The notes beneath the pieces are model-generated. The model had not been told where the DNA came from. It worked only from the letters and a program-made list of their open reading frames with translations, and made no database searches. Positions 16,261-25,279 of a stretch of DNA of 64,000 nucleotides are shown piece by piece (position 1 is the stretch's first letter; each line of letters begins with the position of its first letter). Origin of the DNA: an uncultured Pelagibacteraceae bacterium (GTDB taxonomy: Bacteria; Pseudomonadota; Alphaproteobacteria; Pelagibacterales; Pelagibacteraceae); assembly GCA_902583455.1 (NCBI GenBank), contig CACHVY010000001.1, positions 248,001 through 312,000 on the forward strand, written 5' to 3'. Both the position numbers and the translations under genes were made by a program.

Positions 16261-16543
16261 TTTTATATTTTTCGTTATCTATTGGTGGCTCTTTTTTTTG
16301 TGAAATATTTGGCCAAATTTCCGAATATTTCTGATTTATCTCTAACCATTTTTCTGATCCTTTTTCCGTATCTGGTTTTATAGCATCTACTGGACATTCT
16401 GGCTCGCAAACGCCACAATCTATACACTCATCAGGTTTAATTACAAGCATATTTTTTCCCTCATAGAAACAGTCAACTGGACAAACCTCAACGCAGTCCA
16501 TCAATTTACACTTTATACATTTATCGTTAACTATGTATGTCAT
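16217..16543 (-). CDS. fdxA: 7Fe ferredoxin FdxA
   Basis: A 108-aa ferredoxin binding one 3Fe-4S and one 4Fe-4S cluster. It opens with [31 protein letters not shown] sequence (clusters in C-x2-CxxxDC...CP and [12 protein letters not shown]), and ends [10 protein letters not shown] as alphaproteobacterial FdxA proteins do, so its C-terminus is full length. It overlaps terB-like by 4 nt upstream and carD by 44 nt downstream. FdxA next to carD is a standard alphaproteobacterial pairing. Confidence 0.95.
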   Translation of the reverse strand: MTYIVNDKCIKCKLMDCVEVCPVDCFYEGKNMLVIKPDECIDCGVCEPECPVDAIKPDTEKGSEKWLEINQKYSEIWPNISQKKEPPIDNEKYKNEENKFEKYFKENL

Positions 16544-16965
16544 TGTTTTTGTTTATTCTTGATATCTAATTTTATATCACCCATAATTTTAGTATCTACG
16601 TAAAGCAATCCTGCTAAACGTCTCATAAGATTTTCTTCATATATGTCCGAATTTCCATCTGACAAAATAATACTCCAAATATTTTTTATAATTTCTATCT
16701 TATTTTCTTTATCCATAGCTTTTATATTTTTTGTAAAATCTTGAATATGATTTGAATCTGACTCTTTTTTTTCTGCTTCTAATATAACTTTATCTATATC
16801 TTCATTATTATTATTAAGTTTTATTAGAGTATTTTTAATAATTGTTTTTTCTTTATCAGTATAATTTTCATCAATTTTAGCCGCATGTATCATTAGACAA
16901 GCTACGTTAATTAAATCACTTTCTTTACTTGATCGTTCTTCTTTATTAAAAAATTTAAGTATCAT
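16540..16965 (-). CDS. TerB-like (tellurite resistance/DjlA N-terminal fold) protein
   Basis: A 141-aa all-helical protein resembling the TerB/COG4103-type domain, with the acidic, metal-binding-like pattern [19 protein letters not shown] in one half and [23 protein letters not shown] in the other. Function is unknown; such proteins are often called tellurite resistance but act more generally in stress. It sits between the helicase and fdxA with 4-nt overlaps on both sides, the position where many alphaproteobacteria carry an S4-domain RNA-binding protein. Confidence 0.75.
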   Translation of the reverse strand: MILKFFNKEERSSKESDLINVACLMIHAAKIDENYTDKEKTIIKNTLIKLNNNNEDIDKVILEAEKKESDSNHIQDFTKNIKAMDKENKIEIIKNIWSIILSDGNSDIYEENLMRRLAGLLYVDTKIMGDIKLDIKNKQKQ

Positions 16966-19442
16966 TTTAAATTTAACTCTTTTAAAGCTGCAAAGGGGTT
17001 ATCACCTTCAAATCTATTCTTATTTTTCTTATTAATCTTTCTAATAGGACTATATTTAAAAAAGTATTTATCATTTTCAAGTGAGACATTGTAGTTCATT
17101 TTCTTTATCAATTTTATAAAATTTTCTTTATTACAGCCTAAAAGATTTAACATTTTTGGAACTAGCTCAATTTTACTATCTTTGATGGTATCTGAGCTTA
17201 TTATTTCTAAAAATAATCTCTCTAGAATATCTATTCGGACAAAATAATCATCAAACTTTTCAAAACCACAAAGTAGCATAAAATTCTTATCATTAAATTT
17301 TTTATCATTTAAAAAATTTAATCCGAAAGTCGGTGGTTCTAAATCATAATATTTTTCATTATAGTTTTTCCAAAGAATTAATCTTAGTGAAACTACTGTT
17401 GGTTTAAATAGCTTGTACAAAAATATGTGGTATCTTCCAAACTTAACTCCTTCATCTCTTAAAATTTTCCTTTCTTTCTGATCAATATTTCTTAATAATT
17501 TTTCAATATTATCTCTTTTTAAAACCCCATTATTCTCGTACAACATGTAAGATAATGCCCTTGTTGAAGAATTAGATGATTTTATATCTTTTAATTTAAT
17601 AAGACTACCTAGTTCAATATTTATCTTGTTGTTTAACCAAGTCTTTAAAAAATTTTGTAGGACATTTTTATGTTCAGTTTCTACAACATCATCAACAATC
17701 ACATTTATTTCAGGTTTTAAGTAATCATTTCCTTTTACTAAATATGCTATTGGAAAATTATTCCAATAAATTTTGAGATCTTTCTTTAATTCGATATTTT
17801 TTGTTTTAATTATTTGATTAATTCGTTCCACTATCTCTGGACCAACATTTTGTCTTGATGCTTTTTTTAACGATTTTATGTCAGAGTCTAAATCCCCAAT
17901 TTTAAAATCTAGTTCAAGTTTTAGCCCTTTTAAATTTCCGATAAATTGGTTATTAATCATAACCTTTTCATTATCAACTATTTTAGTTTCAAAAATAATG
18001 TCTTGTTTTAAACCTTTAGCTAATACGCTTGCTCTTTTATCAATAAAGCTTTTTGTAAGTTCCTCGTGTAATCTATCGGATAATCTATCTTCAAGAAATT
18101 TAGTTCTTTCTACCCAATAATCTTGATTTTCAACCCATCCATTTTTATTAGCTACATATGACCACGTTCTTACATTTGCAATCCTGTTTGAAACAGAGTC
18201 CACATTACCATCTAGTTTATCTAATATAGACAACTGTTGCTTCATATATTTACTAGTTATTTTTCCTGGGGACTCTCTTAAAAAGTTGAAAACTTTACCA
18301 ACCACCTCTAAATGATTTCCATAAGTTTTTTTTACAAAGTCTGGTATTTGACAACATTCCCAAAGTAATTTAAGCTCATTTTCATTGTTAAATATTTGAA
18401 GTTTCTCAGTATCTTTAAGAATATATTTTAATACTTTTTCATCCTCACATTCAGAAACTTTTCTCAACCAACTTTTGCTAGGTCTTTCCTCTAAAGATTT
18501 AATTAATTTGTCACCATTTTTAAAATTTAAATTTGGATTCCTCCAAAAAATTGTGTGTATTTCATCTATTTTATGATTCTCCAATAATTCTATTTCTTCT
18601 GCACTTATTTCCCCACAATCTCCAGTTATTCCAAATGATCCATCATTTAAATATCTGCCAGCTCTACCAGCTATTTGGGATATTTCTGAAAGTTTCAATC
18701 TTCTTAGTTTTTTACCATCAAATTTTTTTAAATTAGAAAAATAAACATTGTTTAAATCCATGTTAATACCCATTCCGATTGCATCAGTAGCAACTAAATA
18801 ATCAACGTCACCCGACTGGTATAAACTTACTTGTGAGTTTCGAGTTTTAGGGCTTAATGATCCCATTACTATTGCAGCACCACCCTTTTGTCTCCTTATT
18901 AGTTCTGCGATTGCGTAAACTTCCTCAGCTGAAAAAGCGATTATTGCACTTTTTCTCTCAATCCTAGATATTTTTTTATGTCCTGAATAAGTTAATTTAG
19001 AAAGTCTTTTTCTATCGATATATTCAATATCCTCCTCTAATTTTTCAATTATATTTCTCATAGAGTTTGAGCCCATAAACATCGTTAGCTTTTCTCCTCT
19101 TAAATTTAGTAATCTATCAGTAAATATATGACCTCTCTCATGGTCACTACACATTTGTATTTCATCTATTCCAACAAACTCTAAAATCTTATCAACTGGC
19201 ATAGACTCTACCGTACAAAAATAATATTTAGCATTAGCTGGTATTATTTTTTCCTCTCCTGTAATCAGAGCGACATTATTTGGGTCAACTTTTTTAATTA
19301 CTTTGTCATAAACTTCCCTTGCCAATAATCTTAACGGAAAACCCATCATTCCAGTATCAAACGAAAGCATTGTCTCAATTGCTAAAAAAGTTTTTCCAGT
19401 ATTTGTTGGACCTAGAACTGCTGTAATCTTATTTTTTTTCAT
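16962..19442 (-). CDS. SUV3-like superfamily 2 RNA/DNA helicase
   Basis: An 826-aa helicase of the alphaproteobacterial/mitochondrial Suv3 type. Walker A GPTNTGKT is at residues 11-18 from the N-terminus, the DEAD-like box reads DEIQM, motif V/VI regions are DAIGMGINMDL and QIAGRAGRY. The long C-terminal part (about 400 residues) is family-specific and ends in [12 protein letters not shown], matching the SPFAAL end seen in relatives. Mitochondrial Suv3 works with RNA degradation machinery; the bacterial role is unproven. First gene of the helicase-terB-fdxA-carD operon. Confidence 0.9.
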   Translation of the reverse strand: MKKNKITAVLGPTNTGKTFLAIETMLSFDTGMMGFPLRLLAREVYDKVIKKVDPNNVALITGEEKIIPANAKYYFCTVESMPVDKILEFVGIDEIQMCSDHERGHIFTDRLLNLRGEKLTMFMGSNSMRNIIEKLEEDIEYIDRKRLSKLTYSGHKKISRIERKSAIIAFSAEEVYAIAELIRRQKGGAAIVMGSLSPKTRNSQVSLYQSGDVDYLVATDAIGMGINMDLNNVYFSNLKKFDGKKLRRLKLSEISQIAGRAGRYLNDGSFGITGDCGEISAEEIELLENHKIDEIHTIFWRNPNLNFKNGDKLIKSLEERPSKSWLRKVSECEDEKVLKYILKDTEKLQIFNNENELKLLWECCQIPDFVKKTYGNHLEVVGKVFNFLRESPGKITSKYMKQQLSILDKLDGNVDSVSNRIANVRTWSYVANKNGWVENQDYWVERTKFLEDRLSDRLHEELTKSFIDKRASVLAKGLKQDIIFETKIVDNEKVMINNQFIGNLKGLKLELDFKIGDLDSDIKSLKKASRQNVGPEIVERINQIIKTKNIELKKDLKIYWNNFPIAYLVKGNDYLKPEINVIVDDVVETEHKNVLQNFLKTWLNNKINIELGSLIKLKDIKSSNSSTRALSYMLYENNGVLKRDNIEKLLRNIDQKERKILRDEGVKFGRYHIFLYKLFKPTVVSLRLILWKNYNEKYYDLEPPTFGLNFLNDKKFNDKNFMLLCGFEKFDDYFVRIDILERLFLEIISSDTIKDSKIELVPKMLNLLGCNKENFIKLIKKMNYNVSLENDKYFFKYSPIRKINKKNKNRFEGDNPFAALKELNLK

Positions 19443-19568
19443 TTCTATTATTTGTGTGTCAAAATTTTTACCTACTATATGTTGTTACCCAGTAAGAACA
19501 AAAATGGTCTAAAACATGACCGAATCGAAGAAAAAAAAGTTCTCATTTTCATATATTTTATAATTAAT

Positions 19569-20273
19569 TTAAATTTTAATACCTTTATATTTTCTCATAC
19601 ATACATTTGCTAATAATAAATTAGGGTCTATAAATATTTTTGATTTCTTAGCTTTTTTAAAAGATTTAAAAGCAAAAATAGCTATTGGTATTTCTGTACA
19701 TCCGAGAATAATTTTTTTACATCTTATTTTAATTAAATATCTTACAGCAGGCCCAATGATTTTTTCAGCTTCTTTAACTTTGCCAGATTTAACTAACTGA
19801 ATAGCTTTATTGACACATTTTTTTTGTAAGTTTTTAGATGGTGTAACTAATTCAAAATTTCTGGATAAATAGTTATGATAAATCTTTGTATTTATAGTGG
19901 CTTCAGTTGCTAGTAATCCAATTTTACTATTTTTTTTACATGTTTTTTTAGTATGAAGAAAAACTTCTTTAGGCATACTAATTATTGGAATCTTTATTTT
20001 TCTTTGTAAATCATTATACCAGTAATGTGCTGTGTTACATGGCATTACAATAAACTTACACTTATTTTTCTGAAGTAATCGACAACCTTTGACAAGCTCG
20101 TCAAGAACATTAAAATATTTTTTTAAATTCTCAGGTCTTTTTGGAGTATCAGACTTGTTATATAATATAAATTTAGGATATTGTTGATCTTTCTTGCCTC
20201 TATTTAAAACTGCAATTTTATTACAAAAATCTAATCCTGCTTGGGTTCCCATACCACCTAAAATACCAATCAT
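19569..20273 (-). CDS. Aspartate/glutamate racemase family protein
   Basis: A 234-aa PLP-independent racemase. The start MIGILGGMGTQAG and the two catalytic-cysteine motifs MPCNTAHYW and LGCTEIP are intact. Such enzymes interconvert L/D-Asp or L/D-Glu; which substrate is used cannot be read from sequence. It overlaps the upstream thioesterase gene by an ATGA, so the two are co-transcribed. A separate MurI could exist outside the window. Confidence 0.88.
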   Translation of the reverse strand: MIGILGGMGTQAGLDFCNKIAVLNRGKKDQQYPKFILYNKSDTPKRPENLKKYFNVLDELVKGCRLLQKNKCKFIVMPCNTAHYWYNDLQRKIKIPIISMPKEVFLHTKKTCKKNSKIGLLATEATINTKIYHNYLSRNFELVTPSKNLQKKCVNKAIQLVKSGKVKEAEKIIGPAVRYLIKIRCKKIILGCTEIPIAIFAFKSFKKAKKSKIFIDPNLLLANVCMRKYKGIKI

Positions 20274-20671
20274 ATTTTCCTAATCACTTTCCAAACCCCT
20301 GTTGCAGATGCAATTAATTGGTCTTTTTTTTTTAAGGTGCAATTAACAAATACCATACTTTTGGTTTTTTTAAGTATTTGCACATTTCCTATCAACTCAT
20401 CCTCTTTTCTTGATGGTGTTATAAATTTGATATCAAGCGATACGGTAACACAAGATTTTTGATTAGTTGTTCTATGCACAGCGGTTCCTGCTCCAGCATC
20501 TATCAATGAACAAATAAAACCACCATGGGTAATCTCTCGTTTATTTAAATGGAATTCCCTAATCGTAGCTTTAAATTCATATTCATTTTCAGAAATTTCT
20601 CTAAAATAAAGACCACCATTGTGGTGCATAAATCCGGATACTCTACTAATTTGTTCAAAATCTTGTTTCAT
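20270..20671 (-). CDS. PaaI-type hotdog-fold acyl-CoA thioesterase
   Basis: A 133-aa hotdog protein with the family active-site helix motif HGGFICSLIDAGAGTA and the N-terminal HHNGGLYF segment. PaaI/YbgC-like enzymes hydrolyse acyl-CoA thioesters such as aromatic or short/medium-chain acyl groups. It is coupled to the racemase gene by an ATGA overlap. Substrate is undetermined. Confidence 0.85.
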   Translation of the reverse strand: MKQDFEQISRVSGFMHHNGGLYFREISENEYEFKATIREFHLNKREITHGGFICSLIDAGAGTAVHRTTNQKSCVTVSLDIKFITPSRKEDELIGNVQILKKTKSMVFVNCTLKKKDQLIASATGVWKVIRKI

Positions 20672-20677
20672 ATATAA

Positions 20678-20761
20678 TTAAAGAATTACAGTTAGTAACA
20701 ACAAAAATAAAAATACAATTGCAAAAAAAACTATTACACTTTTCTGTAAGGAAATTTTCAT
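20678..20761 (-). CDS. Candidate 27-aa single-transmembrane peptide
   Basis: An ORF on the reverse strand between tRNA-Arg and the thioesterase gene: MKISLQKS followed by about 18 strongly hydrophobic residues and a TAA. It lies 6 nt upstream of the thioesterase start in the same direction. No strong Shine-Dalgarno is visible. Hydrophobic frames arise readily in T-rich DNA, so this is tentative. Confidence 0.3.
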   Translation of the reverse strand: MKISLQKSVIVFFAIVFLFLLLLTVIL

Positions 20762-20766
20762 ATAAT

Positions 20767-20843
20767 TGGTGCGCCTGCTAGGAGTCGAACCCAGAACCTC
20801 CTGGTCCGTAGCCAAGCGCTCTATCCAATTGAGCTACAGGCGC
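20767..20843 (-). tRNA. tRNA-Arg (anticodon ACG)
   Basis: Read on the reverse strand: acceptor GCGCCTG/CAGGCGC, D-arm AGCTCAATTGGATAGAGC, anticodon stem CTTGG/CCAGG with loop CTACGGA (anticodon ACG, read as ICG), T-loop GGTTCGACTCC and encoded CCA. 77 nt. It stands 65 bp from the divergent thiolase gene. Confidence 0.96.
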
Positions 20844-20908
20844 TAATAAATTAACATAAATCATCTATATTTTAATGTAATTTTTAAATTTAAGTTTATT
20901 CTATCGTA

Positions 20909-22015
20909 ATGTCAAAAAATTCTAAAGATATAGTTTTAACATCTGCCTTAAGAACATCGGTAGGTAAATTTGGTGGCATTCACAAGAAACTTCAAGCCCA
21001 TGAATTAGGCTCAATCGTTATAAAAGGTATTTTAAAAAAAACCAATATAGATCCGTTAGAGATAGATGAAGTCGTACTTGGTCAAGTTTTACCAAGTTTA
21101 GGAGGACAAAATCCTGCAAGACAAGCCTTGATAAAATCTGGAATTCCTAAAGAGAAAACTGCTTTTAATATTAATCAAGTTTGTGGATCAGGACTAAGAG
21201 CTATTGTTTTAGGATACCAATCAATTGGTATGGGCTCATCAAAATTTGTTATTGCTGGTGGGCAAGAAAGCATGTCAAATTCAGATGAAAAAGAAATGTT
21301 AACAAATGGTTTAATAGATGCTTTTAATAATTACCATATGGGCGTTACCGCAGAAAATGTTGCAGAGAAATTTAATATTTCAAGAGATGAACAAGATCAT
21401 TTTGCTCTAGACTCACAATCTAAAACTGAAAGTTCAATCAAAAGTAAAAAATTTTTAAATGAAATAATTGATAACAATCAAGATGAACACCCAAGGTTTA
21501 ATTTAAATATTGAAAATCTTAAAAAGTTAAAACCTGCTTTTAAAAAAGATGGCACTGTTACTGCTGGTAATTCATCTGGCATAAACGATGGTGCAGCTGG
21601 CGTTTTAATAACCACAAGAGATTTAGCTGAGAAAAAAAATTTAGATATCCAAGCAAAAATTGTTTCTTGGGCTACATCTGGAGTTGATCCAACTTTAATG
21701 GGTTTGGGACCTATTCCGTCCTCTACAAAAGCTCTTGAAATTGCTGGGTGGAGTATAAATGATTTAGATTTAATAGAGTGCAATGAAGCTTTTGCTGCAC
21801 AAACACTTGCAGTTGTCAAAGAACTTAAAGTCCCTAAAGAAAAACTAAATGTTAATGGAGGTGCAATTGCTATAGGTCATCCAATCGGAGCATCTGGTGC
21901 AAGATTGATAGTCACATTAATCCATGAAATGATCAAAAGAGATAATAAAAAAGGTTTAGTTACTCTTTGTATAGGTGGTGGTATGGGTATCTCTATGTGT
22001 ATAGCTCGCGATTAA
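20909..22015 (+). CDS. Acetyl-CoA acetyltransferase (thiolase) with shortened loop domain
   Basis: A 368-aa biosynthetic-type thiolase. Catalytic Cys is in [10 protein letters not shown], the His in [14 protein letters not shown] and the second Cys in CIGGGMG; the covering loop keeps [11 protein letters not shown]. It is about 25 residues shorter than typical AtoB/PhaA (about 391-394). The missing residues fall between GGQESMS and GLIDAF, where the tetramerisation loop lies in the Zoogloea enzyme, and before LKPAF. Active-site residues are intact, so it should be active, perhaps as a dimer (inference). A TATTCT box 6 nt before the ATG suggests a leaderless transcript. Confidence 0.93.
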   Translation: MSKNSKDIVLTSALRTSVGKFGGIHKKLQAHELGSIVIKGILKKTNIDPLEIDEVVLGQVLPSLGGQNPARQALIKSGIPKEKTAFNINQVCGSGLRAIVLGYQSIGMGSSKFVIAGGQESMSNSDEKEMLTNGLIDAFNNYHMGVTAENVAEKFNISRDEQDHFALDSQSKTESSIKSKKFLNEIIDNNQDEHPRFNLNIENLKKLKPAFKKDGTVTAGNSSGINDGAAGVLITTRDLAEKKNLDIQAKIVSWATSGVDPTLMGLGPIPSSTKALEIAGWSINDLDLIECNEAFAAQTLAVVKELKVPKEKLNVNGGAIAIGHPIGASGARLIVTLIHEMIKRDNKKGLVTLCIGGGMGISMCIARD

Positions 22016-22128
22016 TATTTTAAAGATTTTAAATTCTTATTTAATAGCGCCAATTGTATCCATACTTTCGCATCAAATTTTTTGCTATTATCTCTTTTTA
22101 GTAATAGTTTTTTTAATAAATTAATCAT
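22012..22128 (-). CDS. Candidate 38-aa peptide antisense to the thiolase 3' end
   Basis: A reverse-strand frame of 38 codons from the ATG at 22128, with a start MINLLKKLLLKRDNS and internal DAKVWIQLALLNK, stopping over the thiolase stop codon. Basic and partly amphipathic. It fills most of the 181-bp spacer before the pyruvate dehydrogenase gene. There is no motif, and support is only that the frame is open; I regard it as possible. Confidence 0.25.
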   Translation of the reverse strand: MINLLKKLLLKRDNSKKFDAKVWIQLALLNKNLKSLKY

Positions 22129-22196
22129 TTAAATACTTTCATATTTAAGGATGTCAAAAAAAAGATATAAATATGTTATAAATATAGCTTCAAATA

Positions 22197-25100
22197 ATGA
22201 AAAAAGATCTTTTAGTACCTGATATTGGTGATTTTGAAAACGTTGAAATTATAGAGCTGTTAGTAAAACAAGGCCAAAAAATTTCTATTAACGATCCAAT
22301 AGTAACGTTAGAAAGTGATAAATCTAGTGTTGAAGTACCATCAACAGCGGAAGGGATTATAGAAAGCATATCAGTTAAGATAGGAGATAAAGTTTCAAAA
22401 GGTGATAAACTAGTTTCAATTTCTGTAGAAGGAGAAAGTGAAAAAAACGTTCAAGTTAAGGAAGTTAAAAAAGAGACAGAAATACCAAAAGATACAGAAA
22501 AAATTATAAGTGATGCGGAAAAGATACAAAAACTTGACGAACCAAAAATTATCAGGCAAGAAGTTTTGGAGTCTAAAAAAACTTCCAAGTTAGAAAATTC
22601 AAAAATTGAGATTGTTTCAGACACAAATGATATAGACCCTAGTGAAACCAAAGAGTGGCTTGAGTCATTATCTGCAATACTTAACAGTGATGGTAAAGAA
22701 CGAGCACAATATATAATTAGACAATTAATAGAGCATTCATACAGAGAGGGTTCTGGATTAGTAATGTCTAGAAATACTCCGTACATTAATACAATACCTG
22801 CTGAGGAAGAAAAAAAATTACCTGGCGATCAAAATATAGAGCGAAAAATAAGATCTCTAATTAGATGGAACGCAGCTGCCATGGTTGTAAGAGCTAATAA
22901 AAAAAACCCAGAATTAGGTGGACACATAGGAACTTTCGCTTCAGCTGCAACTTTGTACGATGTTGGAATGAACCATTTTTGGAGAGCAAAAAATAATAAG
23001 TTTGGTGGAGATTTAATATATTTTCAAGGTCATAGTGCTCCAGGAATTTATGCAAGGTCTTATCTTGAAGGAAGATTAACCGAAAAACAATTAGATAATT
23101 TCAGGCAAGAAGTTAAACCGGGTGGATTATCATCTTATCCACACCCGTGGTTAATGCCAGAGTATTGGCAGTTTCCAACCGTATCAATGGGGTTAGGTCC
23201 TATGCTTGCAATTTATCAGGCAAGATTTATGAAATACCTGATTAATAGAGGTCTCATTAAAGATGAAGGTAGAAAGGTTTGGGCTTTCTTAGGAGATGGA
23301 GAAATGGATGAACCAGAGTCTTTAGGAGCAATAGGCTTAGCCGCCAGAGAAAAATTAGATAATTTAATATTTGTTGTTAATTGCAATCTTCAGAGGTTGG
23401 ATGGACCAGTAAGAGGTAACGGAAAGATTATCCAAGAGCTTGAGGGTATTTTTAGAGGAGCTGGCTGGAATGTGCTTAAGGTAATTTGGGGTTCTTATTG
23501 GGATCAATTATTAGCAAATGATAAAAAAGGTCTCTTAGTAAAAAGAATGAACGAAGCTGTTGATGGTGAATACCAAGCTTTTAAAGCTAAAGGTGGATCA
23601 TATGTGAGAGAGAAGTTCTTCGGAAAATATAAAGAATTAAAAGATATGGTGTCTTCTATGACAGACCAAGATATTTGGAAACTTAACAGAGGTGGACATG
23701 ACCCACATAAAGTTTATGCAGCTTATCATCAAGCAATTAACAATATTGGAAAACCCACTGTTATTATAGCAAAAACAATAAAAGGTTACGGAATGGGCAA
23801 ATCAGGAGAAAGTATAAATACCACTCACCAACAAAAAAAATTAGATGAGAAAGATCTTATGTATTATAGGGATAGGTTTGATGTTCCATTAACAGACGAG
23901 CAAGTAAAAAATATTCAATATTATAAACCTGACGAAAATTCAGAAGAGATTAAATATTTAAAAGATAGAAGAATTAAACTAGGTGGAAATATTCCTGAGA
24001 GGTCTACTTTTGCTAAATCAATTAAAACTCCTCCAAAAGATATTTTTGATGCTCTTAAAAAGTCAACTGGATCAAAAGAAATGTCCACTACAATGGCACT
24101 TGTAAGAATGCTTACCAATCTTTTAAGAGATAAAAATGTTTCGCCAAGATTGGTTCCTATCATTCCAGATGAAGCAAGAACTTTTGGAATGGAGGGTTTT
24201 TTTCAAAAAATTGGCATATACGCTCACGAAGGACAAAAGTATGAGCCAGTAGACTCAGAACAATTATTTTCTTATAGGGAGGATAAAAAAGGTCAAGTTT
24301 TAGAGGAAGGTATAACTGAAGCTGGATCAATGTCATCTTGGATAGCAGCAGGCACAGCATATTCAAACCATGATATTGAAATGATCCCTATTTATCTATT
24401 TTACTCAATGTTTGGATTTCAAAGAGTTGGTGATTTTGCTTGGGCCGCTGGTGACAGTCAAGCAAGAGGATTTTTAATCGGAGCAACATCAGGAAGAACT
24501 ACGCTCGCAGGAGAAGGTTTACAACACCAAGATGGCCATAGTCATATTATTGCATCTACAATCCCAAACTGTGTTTCATATGACCCAACTTTTGCATATG
24601 AGTTAGCTGTAATTTTTAGAGATGGTTTAAAGAGAATGCATGAAAACAAAGAAAATATTTTTTACTACATAACAACATTAAATGAAAATTACCCACATCC
24701 AGAAATACCAAATGAAAAAGGTATTGAGGATTCAATTTTAAAAGGAATGTATAAGATAAAATCTATAAATAATAATAAAAAAACAAAAATCTCACTTTTA
24801 GGATCAGGTTCAATATTAAGAGAAATGTTAGAGGCATCAGAAATTTTAAATAAAGATTATAAAATTGATTCTGATGTGTGGAGCGTGACAAGTTACAACG
24901 AATTACGAAAAGATGGTTTAGAGATAGAGAGATATAATTTACTTAATCCTAATGAGAAACCTAAAGAAACGTATGTAGAAAAATGTTTAAAAAATTCTGA
25001 AGGACCTATATTGGCAGCATCAGACTATATGAGAATTTCATCTGATCAAATAAGACCATATACAAACAAGAGCTTTTATTCCCTTGGTACAGATGGGTAT

Positions 25101-25277
25101 GGAAGAAGTGATACAAGAAAAAATCTTAGAAACTTTTTCGAAGTTGATAAAAAATATATTGTTACTTATGCTTTGAGTGTTCTTTCAAAAGAACAATTAA
25201 TTGCATCAAAATATGCTGAGGAGGCGATTAAAAAATATAATATTGATAAAAATAAACCAATGCCAACCAAGTTATAA
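22197..25277 (+). CDS. aceE: Pyruvate dehydrogenase E1 (homodimeric AceE type) with N-terminal lipoyl domain
   Basis: A 1026-aa fusion. Residues 1-80 are a biotinyl/lipoyl domain with the lipoylation hairpin LESDKSSVEVP (Lys42). A charged flexible linker (about 80-150) follows, then a full-length AceE-type E1 (about 150-1026) with the ThDP motif GDGEMDEPE (near 366) and NCNLQRLDGP. E1 decarboxylates pyruvate and reductively acetylates lipoate, which is normally carried by E2. The adjacent E2 has no lipoyl domain, so the arm appears to reside on E1. The E2 start is 2 nt after this stop. No E3 (lpd) gene is in the window. Confidence 0.93.
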   Translation: MKKDLLVPDIGDFENVEIIELLVKQGQKISINDPIVTLESDKSSVEVPSTAEGIIESISVKIGDKVSKGDKLVSISVEGESEKNVQVKEVKKETEIPKDTEKIISDAEKIQKLDEPKIIRQEVLESKKTSKLENSKIEIVSDTNDIDPSETKEWLESLSAILNSDGKERAQYIIRQLIEHSYREGSGLVMSRNTPYINTIPAEEEKKLPGDQNIERKIRSLIRWNAAAMVVRANKKNPELGGHIGTFASAATLYDVGMNHFWRAKNNKFGGDLIYFQGHSAPGIYARSYLEGRLTEKQLDNFRQEVKPGGLSSYPHPWLMPEYWQFPTVSMGLGPMLAIYQARFMKYLINRGLIKDEGRKVWAFLGDGEMDEPESLGAIGLAAREKLDNLIFVVNCNLQRLDGPVRGNGKIIQELEGIFRGAGWNVLKVIWGSYWDQLLANDKKGLLVKRMNEAVDGEYQAFKAKGGSYVREKFFGKYKELKDMVSSMTDQDIWKLNRGGHDPHKVYAAYHQAINNIGKPTVIIAKTIKGYGMGKSGESINTTHQQKKLDEKDLMYYRDRFDVPLTDEQVKNIQYYKPDENSEEIKYLKDRRIKLGGNIPERSTFAKSIKTPPKDIFDALKKSTGSKEMSTTMALVRMLTNLLRDKNVSPRLVPIIPDEARTFGMEGFFQKIGIYAHEGQKYEPVDSEQLFSYREDKKGQVLEEGITEAGSMSSWIAAGTAYSNHDIEMIPIYLFYSMFGFQRVGDFAWAAGDSQARGFLIGATSGRTTLAGEGLQHQDGHSHIIASTIPNCVSYDPTFAYELAVIFRDGLKRMHENKENIFYYITTLNENYPHPEIPNEKGIEDSILKGMYKIKSINNNKKTKISLLGSGSILREMLEASEILNKDYKIDSDVWSVTSYNELRKDGLEIERYNLLNPNEKPKETYVEKCLKNSEGPILAASDYMRISSDQIRPYTNKSFYSLGTDGYGRSDTRKNLRNFFEVDKKYIVTYALSVLSKEQLIASKYAEEAIKKYNIDKNKPMPTKL

Positions 25278-25279
25278 AA

